NCBI RefSeq assembly: GCF_013248905.1
Contig: NZ_JABRVS010000001.1
Location: forward strand, 2,666,001-2,730,000
Source of the DNA: Shewanella sp. VB17
GTDB taxonomy: Bacteria; Pseudomonadota; Gammaproteobacteria; Enterobacterales; Shewanellaceae
Direction: 5' to 3'
Length of the DNA: 64,000 nt
Both the position numbers and the translations under genes were made by a program. The notes beneath the pieces were generated by a model. The model was given only the letters and a program-made list of their open reading frames with translations, did no database searches and was not told where the DNA came from. Numbering within the stretch: the stretch's first letter is position 1; every line of letters starts with the position of its first letter. Of this stretch, positions 44,566 to 54,632 are shown piece after piece.

Positions 44566-45225
44566 TTAGCAGAGATTGATGATCTGCTGATGGCTGTTTT
44601 GCCAGTGCAAGTAGTCTAGCTTTATGGGACTAATAGTGTCACTCCTATTGCTATCTAAGTGCTTGAGCACGAGTGAGGGAAACCCATTAATGGGGAGCTG
44701 GCGTACTCTGTCAATTTCGTCCATTAATCGTTGGTTGAGTTGTACACAATGCATCTGCTCTGTAAATATGGTGCGATTAAGTCCAATGTCGGTAGCTATA
44801 GTGATTAAGGTGTCCACATTTGATGGGTTTTTAGCCTCGAGATAATAGGCTGTTTGAATGCCCTGAATCATCTGCTGTTCAAGGCCCATCTCTCTGGCTA
44901 TCAATGCGGCACGACACGCAGGGTAAGTCGAACGCCTTGGTTGACACAGTTGCCAAAAATCGTCGTTAAATGGCGTACCAAGTTGATCGCTGATATTGCG
45001 CCAAGTTTGCTGTAAAAAGTCTTGCATCTCCAAAGGCATCGGTTCATTCGAATCTGCTGCTAGGCCACCAAGTTGATATTTTACCATAACTCCAGAGCCT
45101 TCAAGTGCTGCCTTTAGTTTGTGCCAAGTCGGTGCATATCCCCAGCACCAGCTACACATAGGGTCGTAGACATAATATAGGATTGGCTGAATATGTTGGT
45201 TTGTGTGAATGTGAGTCAATGTCAT
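44566..45225 (-). CDS. Cytoplasmic DsbA-family thiol oxidoreductase (FrnE-like)
   Basis: A 219-residue thioredoxin-fold protein with a C24-S-W-C27 active site in DPMCSWCWGYAP and a conserved INGFPSLVL cis-proline segment (P near 195). There is no signal peptide, so it should be cytoplasmic, like the FrnE group involved in redox stress. It is the last gene of the recC-recB-recD operon and overlaps recD by four bases (ATGA), suggesting coupled translation. Whether it has any role in RecBCD function is unknown. Confidence 0.85.
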   Translation of the reverse strand: MTLTHIHTNQHIQPILYYVYDPMCSWCWGYAPTWHKLKAALEGSGVMVKYQLGGLAADSNEPMPLEMQDFLQQTWRNISDQLGTPFNDDFWQLCQPRRSTYPACRAALIAREMGLEQQMIQGIQTAYYLEAKNPSNVDTLITIATDIGLNRTIFTEQMHCVQLNQRLMDEIDRVRQLPINGFPSLVLKHLDSNRSDTISPIKLDYLHWQNSHQQIINLC

Positions 45226-47276
45226 ATTGTTTCATTCCATAGGCGTCTTGCGAGTCCCGACGATCGTTGCGTGGCGTGTAAGCTTGCCAGTTCGAAGACG
45301 GTTTGCGATCCCAGACAAGTGAAATGTTGTTTAGCGCGGGTGATGGCGGTGTATATCAGTTCTTTTGTTAGTAGCTGTTTTTGTGCCACACTTGGCCACA
45401 AAGGCAATACCAGCGCGACATTGTTAAACTCGCTGCCTTGACTCTTATGTACTGTCATGGCAAAGCAGGTATCGTGACTGGGCAGGCGAGCAGGAAGGAC
45501 TTTTAAAACACTGCCATCGGCCTGAATAAAGTGGGCCATTAACCTTGGGGCAGTAAGATGATCACTACCAGTATTGGCTTGATCTAACAAGATCAGGCCA
45601 ATGTCACCGTTAAACAGGCCTAAGTTATAGTCGTTACTCTGTATTATCACCGGTCTTCCTTGGTAAAACTCCAGCTCGGTGGAAATGAGTTTGGCTTTTT
45701 TTAGTGCGTTAGCCACTCCTAAATTAATGCCATCGACACCATATTCACCGGCTCGCATGGCACATAGGATCCTAAATTCGTTATAACAGTCGATAATGGC
45801 ACTGGGATGGCTGGTACCATTATGGGCCAGTTCAAGATACCCTCGGTAGTGATTGACTGCCTGTGATAACAGTTGATCTAAGCCCGTATTCCCAGTATGC
45901 ATCTTTTGATGTTCTATCCAGTTAAGTTCCTGATAACCTGTTTGCCATACGTGCATGATGCGGTGTTTATCTGAGTTGTTTACCGCACTCGCGAGTTGAC
46001 CGATACCAGCATCGCCTTGAAATCTGTGGCTATGCATCAGCATGCATAAATTGTCACCCATTTGGGGTGAATCGCTGATAAATTCACTCAGATCAACGCC
46101 AGTCAGGGTAAATAAATGTTGGGCGTGATCGGCTGAATAACGCATTCGCCATTGGGTATTGTTTCTGGTACTAGTGTCATTGCTCAGGGTGTTAGAGTGT
46201 TTCAATCCAGCGCAGATATCTGCTAGGACAGCGCCAGCTTCGACCGAGGCAAGCTGATCTTGATCCCCAAGTAAAATGAGTCTGGCGTGGGCAGGCAATG
46301 CTGATAGCATTTTATGCATCATGGGCAAATCGACCATAGAAGCTTCATCAACCACGAGTAAATCGAGCCTGAGCGGGTTGTCTTTATGATGGCGAAACTG
46401 GTGCGAGTTAGGGATCACCCCCAATAATCGATGTAAAGTTGATGCTTCCTCTGGAATTCGCTGCAAACAGCTCAAATCCATCTCATCAGCGAAAGCGGCC
46501 AGCTCTTGTGCCAGTCTTTGTTTAGATCCCTTGATAGATTCACTTAACCTCGCCGCCGCTTTGCCGGTGGGGGCGACAAGCCTTATGACCATTGGTGACT
46601 CTAGCGTCAATAAAAACAGCAGTTTAGTGACCGTGGTGGTTTTACCTGTACCCGGGCCGCCGGTGATCACCGCCAACTTTTGACTAAATGCGGTGGCGGT
46701 AGCAATTTTTTGCCAATCAATATTCGGCTGAATGTCATGACTTAATGGAGGAAAAAGTCTATCTAAACGGGCTTTAGTGGCTGTAGAGCCTGATGTGCAC
46801 TGGCTATTGGACAGGCGCAAGAGGAAGTCACAGATTTGCGTCTCAAATTGATAATAACGCTGTAGATAAAGTGAGCCGCCCTCTAATACCATGGGGGAGG
46901 GAGTGCTATTTAATGTGTTGTTTGCTTGGGTCGAGGTAAACGTCGTGATACAAGGACATTGTGCTAATACTGCGGTGAGTTCATCATGACTTAGGGTTAT
47001 TTGACAATGTGATGCCTGCTCAAGCATGGGGTTATTCAGTACGATGTGATGAATGGGCAAGCAAGTGTGTTGCTGAGATAGGTGTTTACTGAGCAAGGCA
47101 CAGATCAGCAGGAACAAGTCACTGTAAGATGTACCATGGCATTCATCAAGAATGCGCAGTTGCACTTGATGAAGCTGAGCCAGCTCAAAAGCAAAATGTC
47201 TATCAAGGGGCGTGATTAAGCGTTCGTTTTCCCAATACTTTAGCAGGGCGTTCATGGGCTGCGTTGAATGGATCAT
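45222..47276 (-). CDS. recD: Exodeoxyribonuclease V subunit RecD
   Basis: RecD is the 5'-3' helicase motor of RecBCD, the double-strand-break repair machine. The 684-residue protein has an N-terminal domain (about 1-110), helicase 1A with Walker A GGPGTGKTTTV (near 200-210), VVDEASMVDLPMM, LLGDQDQLASVEAGAVLAD, and the C-terminal helicase motif AMTVHKSQGSEF. It overlaps recB by ATGA upstream and the DsbA-like gene by ATGA downstream. Confidence 0.95.
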   Translation of the reverse strand: MIHSTQPMNALLKYWENERLITPLDRHFAFELAQLHQVQLRILDECHGTSYSDLFLLICALLSKHLSQQHTCLPIHHIVLNNPMLEQASHCQITLSHDELTAVLAQCPCITTFTSTQANNTLNSTPSPMVLEGGSLYLQRYYQFETQICDFLLRLSNSQCTSGSTATKARLDRLFPPLSHDIQPNIDWQKIATATAFSQKLAVITGGPGTGKTTTVTKLLFLLTLESPMVIRLVAPTGKAAARLSESIKGSKQRLAQELAAFADEMDLSCLQRIPEEASTLHRLLGVIPNSHQFRHHKDNPLRLDLLVVDEASMVDLPMMHKMLSALPAHARLILLGDQDQLASVEAGAVLADICAGLKHSNTLSNDTSTRNNTQWRMRYSADHAQHLFTLTGVDLSEFISDSPQMGDNLCMLMHSHRFQGDAGIGQLASAVNNSDKHRIMHVWQTGYQELNWIEHQKMHTGNTGLDQLLSQAVNHYRGYLELAHNGTSHPSAIIDCYNEFRILCAMRAGEYGVDGINLGVANALKKAKLISTELEFYQGRPVIIQSNDYNLGLFNGDIGLILLDQANTGSDHLTAPRLMAHFIQADGSVLKVLPARLPSHDTCFAMTVHKSQGSEFNNVALVLPLWPSVAQKQLLTKELIYTAITRAKQHFTCLGSQTVFELASLHATQRSSGLARRLWNETI

Positions 47277-50200
47277 GGCTTATGCTCCATTGGCTGCTTC
47301 ACTGCCGTTTGTGAGCTGCTCGCATTGACAAGGCTTGGCTCACTGTCGAACAAATGATCGAGTGACTCGATAAGGGCTTTAGGCGGCTTATCATAGAAAA
47401 TACCGGATTGTGGAGCCTTGACAGACATGCCACGCAAGAAGAGGTAATAACAGCCACCAATATGTTGATCATAATCATAATTTTGTATTCTTAACCCAAG
47501 ATATCGATGCAGCACCACAGTATAGATAATGTACTGTAAGTCGTATCGGTGGTTGCGAATGGCATCTTTCATTGCATCGGATCCGTAGTGGCTATAGTCA
47601 TCACCGAGATGGTTAGATTTGTGATCGGCGATATAGAATTGATCTTGGTGCTCGAAAATTAAATCGATAAAGCCTTTGAGCATGCCTTTGAGTGACTCAA
47701 AATTTAACCCGGCACTGTAACCATAATGAATAAGAATATCATTGAGTTTATCGGCTTCAAGTGTCTTTATCGGCAAGTAAAACTCCATTTCGACCAGTTT
47801 TTGGGCAGGGACTAATTGTGACAATGTGAGTTTGCTATTATCACTCAATGTGGCGGCCAGTAAATCCAGATACCAGGGCAGTAGTACATCATACCAAGAC
47901 TCATCAATACCGTATTTATCCATGGCGATAGGGAGGTGTATTGGTAGCTCTGTTTCAGCTTGAGTAAAATCAATTAATTCGAGCACGAGATGCATAAAAC
48001 TCCCCGCATTAGCACCCCGCTCAAAGGTGAACCGTGAGGGGGTTGGGTCAATCTCATCTTGAATGATGTTAAGTTCTGGGAATATTTCATCATCCGCACC
48101 TGGCGCAATGTGCTCATGAGGCAAGTCTTTGACCAGTCCTGAGTAACTGCCGACACGCCATGTAATATAGCGTTTACGTTTTAATTGCTTAGGGGCCAAT
48201 GTTTGGTGATGTTCAGCGGTTCTCTCTAATGATTGTGTTGAAGGGTGATCAGCCACTTCAGTGACACTGATGGCATCACCTTGGTGTTTTTTGAGTAAGA
48301 TTTGAGTTTGAGATTGAATGCGTGAAAAATCGCAGTCTTTATTTTCTATCCCCAATAAATACCCTATGGCGGTTTCATGAAGTTGGCTGGTGATCCCCGC
48401 TTTTTTAGTGAATCGGCTATGGTTGGCGACATAAAGATAACATTGGTAGACTGGTCGTGTCATGGCGACGTATAAAAGGCGCAGATCTTCAGCAAGGTTT
48501 TCACGTTTATGATGCTCCCAACCTTCATCTGTTTGCGCGATATCCCAGATCAATTGATTGTCATCATGGTAAAGCATAGGGGCTGGCTTACGGCGGTTAT
48601 CTCTGGCTAAACTGATAAAAGGGAGAAAACAGACGGGATACTCCAAGCCTTTGCTCTTGTGTATGGTGACGATTTGTACCAAATTTTGCTCACTTTCAAG
48701 CCTAAGTTGAGCCTCTTCATTCACGTTGTTTTCAATCAGTGCTTGTTCATACCAGTTAACCAAGGCACTGATCCCATCAAGCTCGGTGGCTTTTTGTTGC
48801 AGTAGCTCTGCCAAATGCCTAAAATCGGTGAGACGACGTTCACCATCTTGACTTTGAAGCAGACGTTTTATCAGCTTGGTTTCATTGGCCAGATTTAATA
48901 GGGCTGGCATGATGCCGCGCTTAAGCCAGTTTTGATGTAAGTGACTAAACTGTTCAAGCAGGGTTTGCCTTACCATTTCATCTTGATTAAAACAATGGAT
49001 CGACATCGCATCATAGCCAAGTAATGAGGTGGCTAAGGCGGATCGCAGCGCGTGTTCATCTTTAGGGGTGGCGAGTGCATAAAGGACTAAGGCGAGCTCA
49101 CGTGCTTCAAGCGTATTAAAGACACTGTCTCGGCTGAGAAATACCGCTCCTATTTGCCTGTTTGATAGTGATTGCTTGATCACAGCAGCTTCGTTTCTAT
49201 CACGCACTAATACAGCGATATCTTTGGCTTTTAACGCTATGCCATCAATTGTGCATTGATTCAGGCGGGATTCAGTGAGCAGCCTGCATATTTCGGCGGC
49301 GGCATCTTCTGCTAGACGCTTTCGTGCGGTGGTTTTATTTAATCCTTTGTCTGGATCTTCACTTAAGAGTTTTATCTTAAGGGCTGATGTTTCATGATTT
49401 TTTTCGACAAATTGTTTGTTATTGGCAGAAGGTGAAGACTGCACTGGCTCGAACGGAATGTCGGTGCTGATAAAAGGCGCATGGTGGTTTTCAAATAGCG
49501 TATTCACACTCATGATCATCTTGTGACTGGAGCGATAGTTTGTGTCGAGATTATACTGTGCTTTGGTGTGTTCTCTTGCCTGAATATAGGTGTGAATATC
49601 CGCGCCTCTGAAGGCATAAATGGCTTGTTTAGGATCGCCAATCATCAACATGCTCAATTTTTTTGATGGCAAAGTGTCACTTTGCCTCTCTTTATTCTGG
49701 ATAGATTGAGTTTGATATATACGGCTAAATATCGAAAATTGCAGAGGGTCGGTATCCTGAAATTCATCAATTAAGCACACCGGAAAGCGTGTAGCGATAA
49801 TGTTTGCTAGATTGGATGCATGTTCATTGGGGCGCAGCGCCTTTTCAAGGGTCACAAGTAGGTCATCTGGTGTCAGTAAGTTACGCTCAGATTTTTGCTG
49901 GTAAAAACGAGTTGTGATCCCTTTTCTGGCGCAATAAAGAAAACTTGGAACAAAATCTTTGATAAGTAAACATAAACGTTCAATATGATCCAATATTGGG
50001 GCTTGCTGTGGGCTGGGTATTTCCCCACCTTTGTTAAGCTTAAGCCCACTTAATGATAGACATTCCATCACTTTGGCAGGTGGTAAACTGTTTCCGAATT
50101 GACACCAGTTATCCATGGTATCAAGCATGGCGGTCAGTTTAGGGTGAGCTTCTGCCTTTTTACCAAACCTAACCCCGCTTAGTGGTAATGTGTGCAATAA

Positions 50201-50932
50201 GGTTTCTATTTTAGCACGTTCATCTGGCCAAATACGTGTTAAGCGGTGTAGGCTTTCCGTTAATGTTTGCTGCAATGCATCAAATGCTGGTGGTGTCGGT
50301 TGGGCGGTAGCCTGACTGGCGCCAAGTAATGGCCGGAGCTGTTTAGATAGTGCATCGGGATCGGCGAATTTATCTTGTATAATTTCAGCTAAATAGATGG
50401 GCAGTGGATAACAATGTTCACGCCAAAAATCCCGTACTGCGTGATGTAAAAACTCACTGTCATCTAAGGTGAATTCAGATTCGAACAAGAGTGATGATTC
50501 AAAAGCCATGTCGGCTAAAATACGCTGACAAAATCCGTGAATAGTAAAAATTGAAGCTTCATCGAGGGACTTAAGGGCTAAATCCAGACGTTTGAGTGCC
50601 AGTGGACGTTCAGTTTCTGGAATGAGTTGGTAGAGAGAGCCGATGAATTCATCATCAATGTCTAACCCCATAAAGCGTCGGTAAGCCAGTTGGATTTTTT
50701 TACGGATCCGATCCCTTAACTCACCTGTTGCTGCATTAGTGAACGTAACGACTAATATTTGCTCACATGTTAATGGCGTTGGAATATCATAACCCAGCAA
50801 TAAACGCACATAAAGACCGGCGATGGTGAAGGTTTTACCTGTGCCTGCACTGGCCTCGATTAAGCGACTTCCGTCAAAGGGTAAGGTGAGAGGATCTAAA
50901 GTTTGAGAACGCTGGTGTTGGCTTGATGGCAT
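47273..50932 (-). CDS. recB: Exodeoxyribonuclease V subunit RecB
   Basis: RecB supplies the 3'-5' helicase and the only nuclease of RecBCD. The 1219-residue protein has Walker A ASAGTGKTFTI with K33, CLIDEFQDTDPLQF, GDPKQAIYAFRGADIHTY, TIHKSKGLEYPVCFLP, LLYVAMTR, and the C-terminal nuclease with GFIDLIFEHQDQFYIADHKSN near residue 1100 (the D and D-x-K metal residues). I chose ATG 50932, 4 bp after the recC stop; a TTG at 50956 inside recC is the alternative. Slightly longer than E. coli RecB (1180). Confidence 0.95.
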   Translation of the reverse strand: MPSSQHQRSQTLDPLTLPFDGSRLIEASAGTGKTFTIAGLYVRLLLGYDIPTPLTCEQILVVTFTNAATGELRDRIRKKIQLAYRRFMGLDIDDEFIGSLYQLIPETERPLALKRLDLALKSLDEASIFTIHGFCQRILADMAFESSLLFESEFTLDDSEFLHHAVRDFWREHCYPLPIYLAEIIQDKFADPDALSKQLRPLLGASQATAQPTPPAFDALQQTLTESLHRLTRIWPDERAKIETLLHTLPLSGVRFGKKAEAHPKLTAMLDTMDNWCQFGNSLPPAKVMECLSLSGLKLNKGGEIPSPQQAPILDHIERLCLLIKDFVPSFLYCARKGITTRFYQQKSERNLLTPDDLLVTLEKALRPNEHASNLANIIATRFPVCLIDEFQDTDPLQFSIFSRIYQTQSIQNKERQSDTLPSKKLSMLMIGDPKQAIYAFRGADIHTYIQAREHTKAQYNLDTNYRSSHKMIMSVNTLFENHHAPFISTDIPFEPVQSSPSANNKQFVEKNHETSALKIKLLSEDPDKGLNKTTARKRLAEDAAAEICRLLTESRLNQCTIDGIALKAKDIAVLVRDRNEAAVIKQSLSNRQIGAVFLSRDSVFNTLEARELALVLYALATPKDEHALRSALATSLLGYDAMSIHCFNQDEMVRQTLLEQFSHLHQNWLKRGIMPALLNLANETKLIKRLLQSQDGERRLTDFRHLAELLQQKATELDGISALVNWYEQALIENNVNEEAQLRLESEQNLVQIVTIHKSKGLEYPVCFLPFISLARDNRRKPAPMLYHDDNQLIWDIAQTDEGWEHHKRENLAEDLRLLYVAMTRPVYQCYLYVANHSRFTKKAGITSQLHETAIGYLLGIENKDCDFSRIQSQTQILLKKHQGDAISVTEVADHPSTQSLERTAEHHQTLAPKQLKRKRYITWRVGSYSGLVKDLPHEHIAPGADDEIFPELNIIQDEIDPTPSRFTFERGANAGSFMHLVLELIDFTQAETELPIHLPIAMDKYGIDESWYDVLLPWYLDLLAATLSDNSKLTLSQLVPAQKLVEMEFYLPIKTLEADKLNDILIHYGYSAGLNFESLKGMLKGFIDLIFEHQDQFYIADHKSNHLGDDYSHYGSDAMKDAIRNHRYDLQYIIYTVVLHRYLGLRIQNYDYDQHIGGCYYLFLRGMSVKAPQSGIFYDKPPKALIESLDHLFDSEPSLVNASSSQTAVKQPMEHKP

Positions 50933-50936
50933 AATA

Positions 50937-53900
50937 TTACGCCCCCTCTTCGACAAAAGTAGACAGCTGGCTTAGTTTATCTCGATGATAGAGACTCAAC
51001 ATGGGGCTAAGCAGCGTGATGGCAATGTGGCCAAATTTATCTTCTGAGAAATCTTCTGGAAAACGAAAAAGTCGTTGATAATGGGGCTCAAATCCTTCAC
51101 CCAGCTGGCTTTGTTCATCTATCCACTGACTTTTCGCTTCGATAAGTTTATCGTCATGGTTACCTTCGGCTTCGACATAAGCCAAGGCGGTTTTTGGCAT
51201 AAACATTAACGGGTGTGTTTGCCCTGATTGGAAGTGCTGAAGCCAAAGGCTTAATTGCGCCTTGGCTTGATCTGGGCTCACTGGATGGAAAGCATGGAAA
51301 TAACCAATATCGAGTAAATAACTGATAAGGTGTTTGGTGCTGTTCTGGCCTGTATTGATATCATCGACCCCCATGGCACAGAGGCACAAATGACGGATGT
51401 AGACACGAATAAGATCGCGTCCGTTAGCGGTGCCAGGTCGATAATTGACTAGCCCCTTAGCACACAGGTTGTCAATGCGTCCAACCAGAGTCATGACTTG
51501 CTCCACACCGTCCACTTGGTTGAACGTGAGTTTAATATCCAGCGACTTTTGGCTCTCACCTTGAAGATAAAGAGTACGGCCAATAAGTGGCTGAATGTCA
51601 TGCCGATATTGATTAAGCAGCAGATCATCAAAAGGGTGAAGTGGCAGTTCACCGCTGGCTTTTAAGCGTTGCAGTAACACTTCATCAGGTGTATCAAGTT
51701 TTTGAGAGATGGTATTATCGAGTAAATTAGCCTGTAGCTTATAACGCTCCAAAGCGTTCAGGCTGAAAGGTTCATCATTGTCATCAGCTTGAATATTGAC
51801 CCCTAAGTCGACTTTAAGACTGCGATTAAAAAAGTACTGTGCCGGATTACGGAAAAAGCGAATAAGGGCAGAGACTTCCAGTTCTCTGTCTGCTTCAGTG
51901 TCGATGACTTCAGGTGCTTGAGAGATGCGTATTCCATGTTCAATAAAAGGGGGAGTAGCATTCAATGCCGCACGATTAAATGCTGCTGGGCACCATTGAG
52001 CTGAGTAACTTTGTTTAGGTAAATGATGGATTGATTGTTCAAGTTTTTGTGGGTGATAAAGGCGTGCATCGAAAGGCTGCAACGGCTGTTCAATAAGTAA
52101 TTGTTGGTGAATGGTTTTTTCTATGGCAGCAATATCAGTTTCATTGTGTTGTTCATCTCCAAACGCCTCAGGCAGATAACACAGTTGACAATATTCAAGC
52201 AATTCAGAGACAAGCATAGAAGGGATACGTTCTGAATTATCCCGCTCACTATGACCAATATAGCTGATATAAAGCTGTTCTCTGGCTGAGAGTACGGCTT
52301 CTAAAAAAAGATATCTATCATCTAAACGGCGTGATCGGTCGCCTCTACGGGGAGCAAACTGTGCCACTAAATCAAATCCGACAGGGTGCTGAACTCTAGG
52401 GTAAACACCGTCATTCATGCCGACCAGACACACCACTTTAAATGGGATAGAGCGCATGGGCATCAAGGTACAAAAGTTAACACTGCCGGCTAAATATCGT
52501 TGGCCCACACGGGATTCACTTAAGGTGCTGCTAAACCAGTTTTGCAGCACTTGAGTATTGAGGGGCGTGACTTGGCCAGCATCAAGCAGCTCGGTTTTTA
52601 ATTTGCTTATGGCTTCACGTATCGCTTGCAGTTGCACACGTTCTTCATCATCGACCTCATAAAAGTCTTCCAGTAACTGAGCCAGCTGTGTCATACGTTC
52701 ATCGATAGAACAGGTTTCGGCCAGCGCGTGTTGGATCTGATCTAACGCTTCGATAAAGTTAAGTAACTTACCCAGTGCTTGTGCTGATTGCCCTTCGATG
52801 CCAGCGACAATCAAACTGTCTTGATAGAGCGCAGCATCATCGCTAAAGGCATAGCCTAATATGAGACGTTTAATGCCGAATGCCCATGAGTTTTTATCAA
52901 ATGCTGGCAATGATTGTGCAACACGACTGCGTTCATTTCTCCCCCAACGTACTTGAGCCCGTTCAAGCCAATGACGGATCATGATCAAAGCATCATCGTT
53001 AAGCTCAAAGCGCCTGAGTACCGCAGGTACTTCTAAAATACCCAATATGTCTGTTAAGCCGAAGCGGCTTTGATTGATGGATAAAATGTGCAAAAAACTA
53101 TTAATTAAGGGCGATTCTTGAGCAGCACCTCGGTCTGCAATGGCGTAAGAGATGTAATGTGCGCCTTGTTTTGCAGAAAATACAGCATCAATATAAGGGG
53201 CGTAAGCAGCAACATCGGGCAACATGATGACGATGTCTTTTGCCAGTAACGGTCCATTTGAATGGGGATCTTCACGTGAGAGCATGTCTAACAGGTGGTC
53301 GTGTAAGGTTTCAATTTCGCGCAGTGGGCTGTGGCAACTTCTGAGGGTAATAGAATCATCAGTTTTAGTCAGTATTCGACGTCCATCGAGCGTCAGGTAA
53401 AGTGATGCATCGGGACCTAAACTTTTGCCACGAGTTTCGAGTTCGAGAATGTCATGTTGCACACCCTGCAGTACATTGGCTGTCCCCGGATCTTGGTAGG
53501 ATTCGAAATTAAAATTAGTGTGCTCTGCGGGGAGTTCTAAAATAAGATCGAGCAGCTCACGTCCCATTTTGCCGTTATTGGCCAACAGGGGATTACCGAC
53601 CTCAAGTTTATCTTCCCATTGAGCTTCAAGTTTATGCTTGTTGGCGTACTCGAGTGCCATGCGAGCTCGAAGGCGGGGATCGACAATATCGCCCCAATAG
53701 TGCTGGCATGGGCTTAAATTAAGCATGATCACATCGATACGTGTGGCTAAATGGTAGAGGACGTCTAAGGTTTGTGGTGCCATGGATGAGATCCCAAAAA
53801 CGAATAAACGTTTTGGCAGGCCATCAAGGCAGGTATTGGGATCATTCAATGCATCAAATAAAGACTGGTGTAGATTTGCTCTGTGATAACGGCTCTTATT

Positions 53901-54488
53901 AAGGTGCTGGTTGTTAAATTCGATAAGGGCGCGCCATAAAATAGGTTGCCATGCTTGAGCAGGGGCGAGTGTGTCATTCTTTGGAGGTAAATTGACCTCA
54001 TTAGCTTCCCACGCGGCTATCCAATCGGGGCGATAGACCAAATACTGATCGAAGATATCGGCTATTTGACCACACAGCTGAAATAATTTTAGTGGGTTTT
54101 CTATGGGGTTAGTCGCTTCATCAGGAAGTGCATGATCATTGAAGTAATTTTGTAATGGAGCAAATACATCTATGTTAAGTAAACTTGGTAATAACGCCAT
54201 GAGTTTCCATGTCATGGCCGGTTTTGTAAAGGCATTTTCTTTAGGGACATCAGGCAGCAAGAGATGGCACAATTGCCAAATAAAACTTGAGGGTAACGGG
54301 AATTCCAATGCTGCGGCTATCTTATTTTTATTCGCAATTTCCATTCTTAGCCAAGTAGACATGCCTGGGCTTTGCACCAATATTTGCTCTGGCATTAAGA
54401 GCGACATCTCCGGCATGGGCGTTTGTAGCTCGCTGGCGAGCAATGCTGAAAGGGATTCCATTCGATTCGATTGAACAAGATAGAGCAT
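50937..54488 (-). CDS. recC: Exodeoxyribonuclease V subunit RecC
   Basis: RecC is the structural subunit that recognises Chi and splits the DNA strands. The 1183-residue protein matches E. coli RecC from the start (LYLVQSNRMESL; FPLPSSFIWQL; MTWKLMALLPSLL) through HSPLREIETLHDHLLDML, VCLVGMNDGVYPR and RRGDRSRRLDDRYLFLEA. Helicase-like but without an ATP site, as expected. I chose ATG 54488, where TAGG sits at the right spacing; an ATG two codons earlier (54494) is possible. First gene of recC-recB-recD; ptrA, which lies between recC and recB in E. coli, is absent here. Confidence 0.95.
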   Translation of the reverse strand: MLYLVQSNRMESLSALLASELQTPMPEMSLLMPEQILVQSPGMSTWLRMEIANKNKIAAALEFPLPSSFIWQLCHLLLPDVPKENAFTKPAMTWKLMALLPSLLNIDVFAPLQNYFNDHALPDEATNPIENPLKLFQLCGQIADIFDQYLVYRPDWIAAWEANEVNLPPKNDTLAPAQAWQPILWRALIEFNNQHLNKSRYHRANLHQSLFDALNDPNTCLDGLPKRLFVFGISSMAPQTLDVLYHLATRIDVIMLNLSPCQHYWGDIVDPRLRARMALEYANKHKLEAQWEDKLEVGNPLLANNGKMGRELLDLILELPAEHTNFNFESYQDPGTANVLQGVQHDILELETRGKSLGPDASLYLTLDGRRILTKTDDSITLRSCHSPLREIETLHDHLLDMLSREDPHSNGPLLAKDIVIMLPDVAAYAPYIDAVFSAKQGAHYISYAIADRGAAQESPLINSFLHILSINQSRFGLTDILGILEVPAVLRRFELNDDALIMIRHWLERAQVRWGRNERSRVAQSLPAFDKNSWAFGIKRLILGYAFSDDAALYQDSLIVAGIEGQSAQALGKLLNFIEALDQIQHALAETCSIDERMTQLAQLLEDFYEVDDEERVQLQAIREAISKLKTELLDAGQVTPLNTQVLQNWFSSTLSESRVGQRYLAGSVNFCTLMPMRSIPFKVVCLVGMNDGVYPRVQHPVGFDLVAQFAPRRGDRSRRLDDRYLFLEAVLSAREQLYISYIGHSERDNSERIPSMLVSELLEYCQLCYLPEAFGDEQHNETDIAAIEKTIHQQLLIEQPLQPFDARLYHPQKLEQSIHHLPKQSYSAQWCPAAFNRAALNATPPFIEHGIRISQAPEVIDTEADRELEVSALIRFFRNPAQYFFNRSLKVDLGVNIQADDNDEPFSLNALERYKLQANLLDNTISQKLDTPDEVLLQRLKASGELPLHPFDDLLLNQYRHDIQPLIGRTLYLQGESQKSLDIKLTFNQVDGVEQVMTLVGRIDNLCAKGLVNYRPGTANGRDLIRVYIRHLCLCAMGVDDINTGQNSTKHLISYLLDIGYFHAFHPVSPDQAKAQLSLWLQHFQSGQTHPLMFMPKTALAYVEAEGNHDDKLIEAKSQWIDEQSQLGEGFEPHYQRLFRFPEDFSEDKFGHIAITLLSPMLSLYHRDKLSQLSTFVEEGA

Positions 54489-54632
54489 TAACATACCTAC
54501 GGAAAATAAGGATAAGCATTAAATGATGTTAACGAACATCGACGTTAACTATTCTATGTGTTTGGTTTAGCAAGTCCAATAGAACCGATGTTTTTACAGA
54601 GAATAAATGCGCTTAATGAATGCTTTCTAGGA

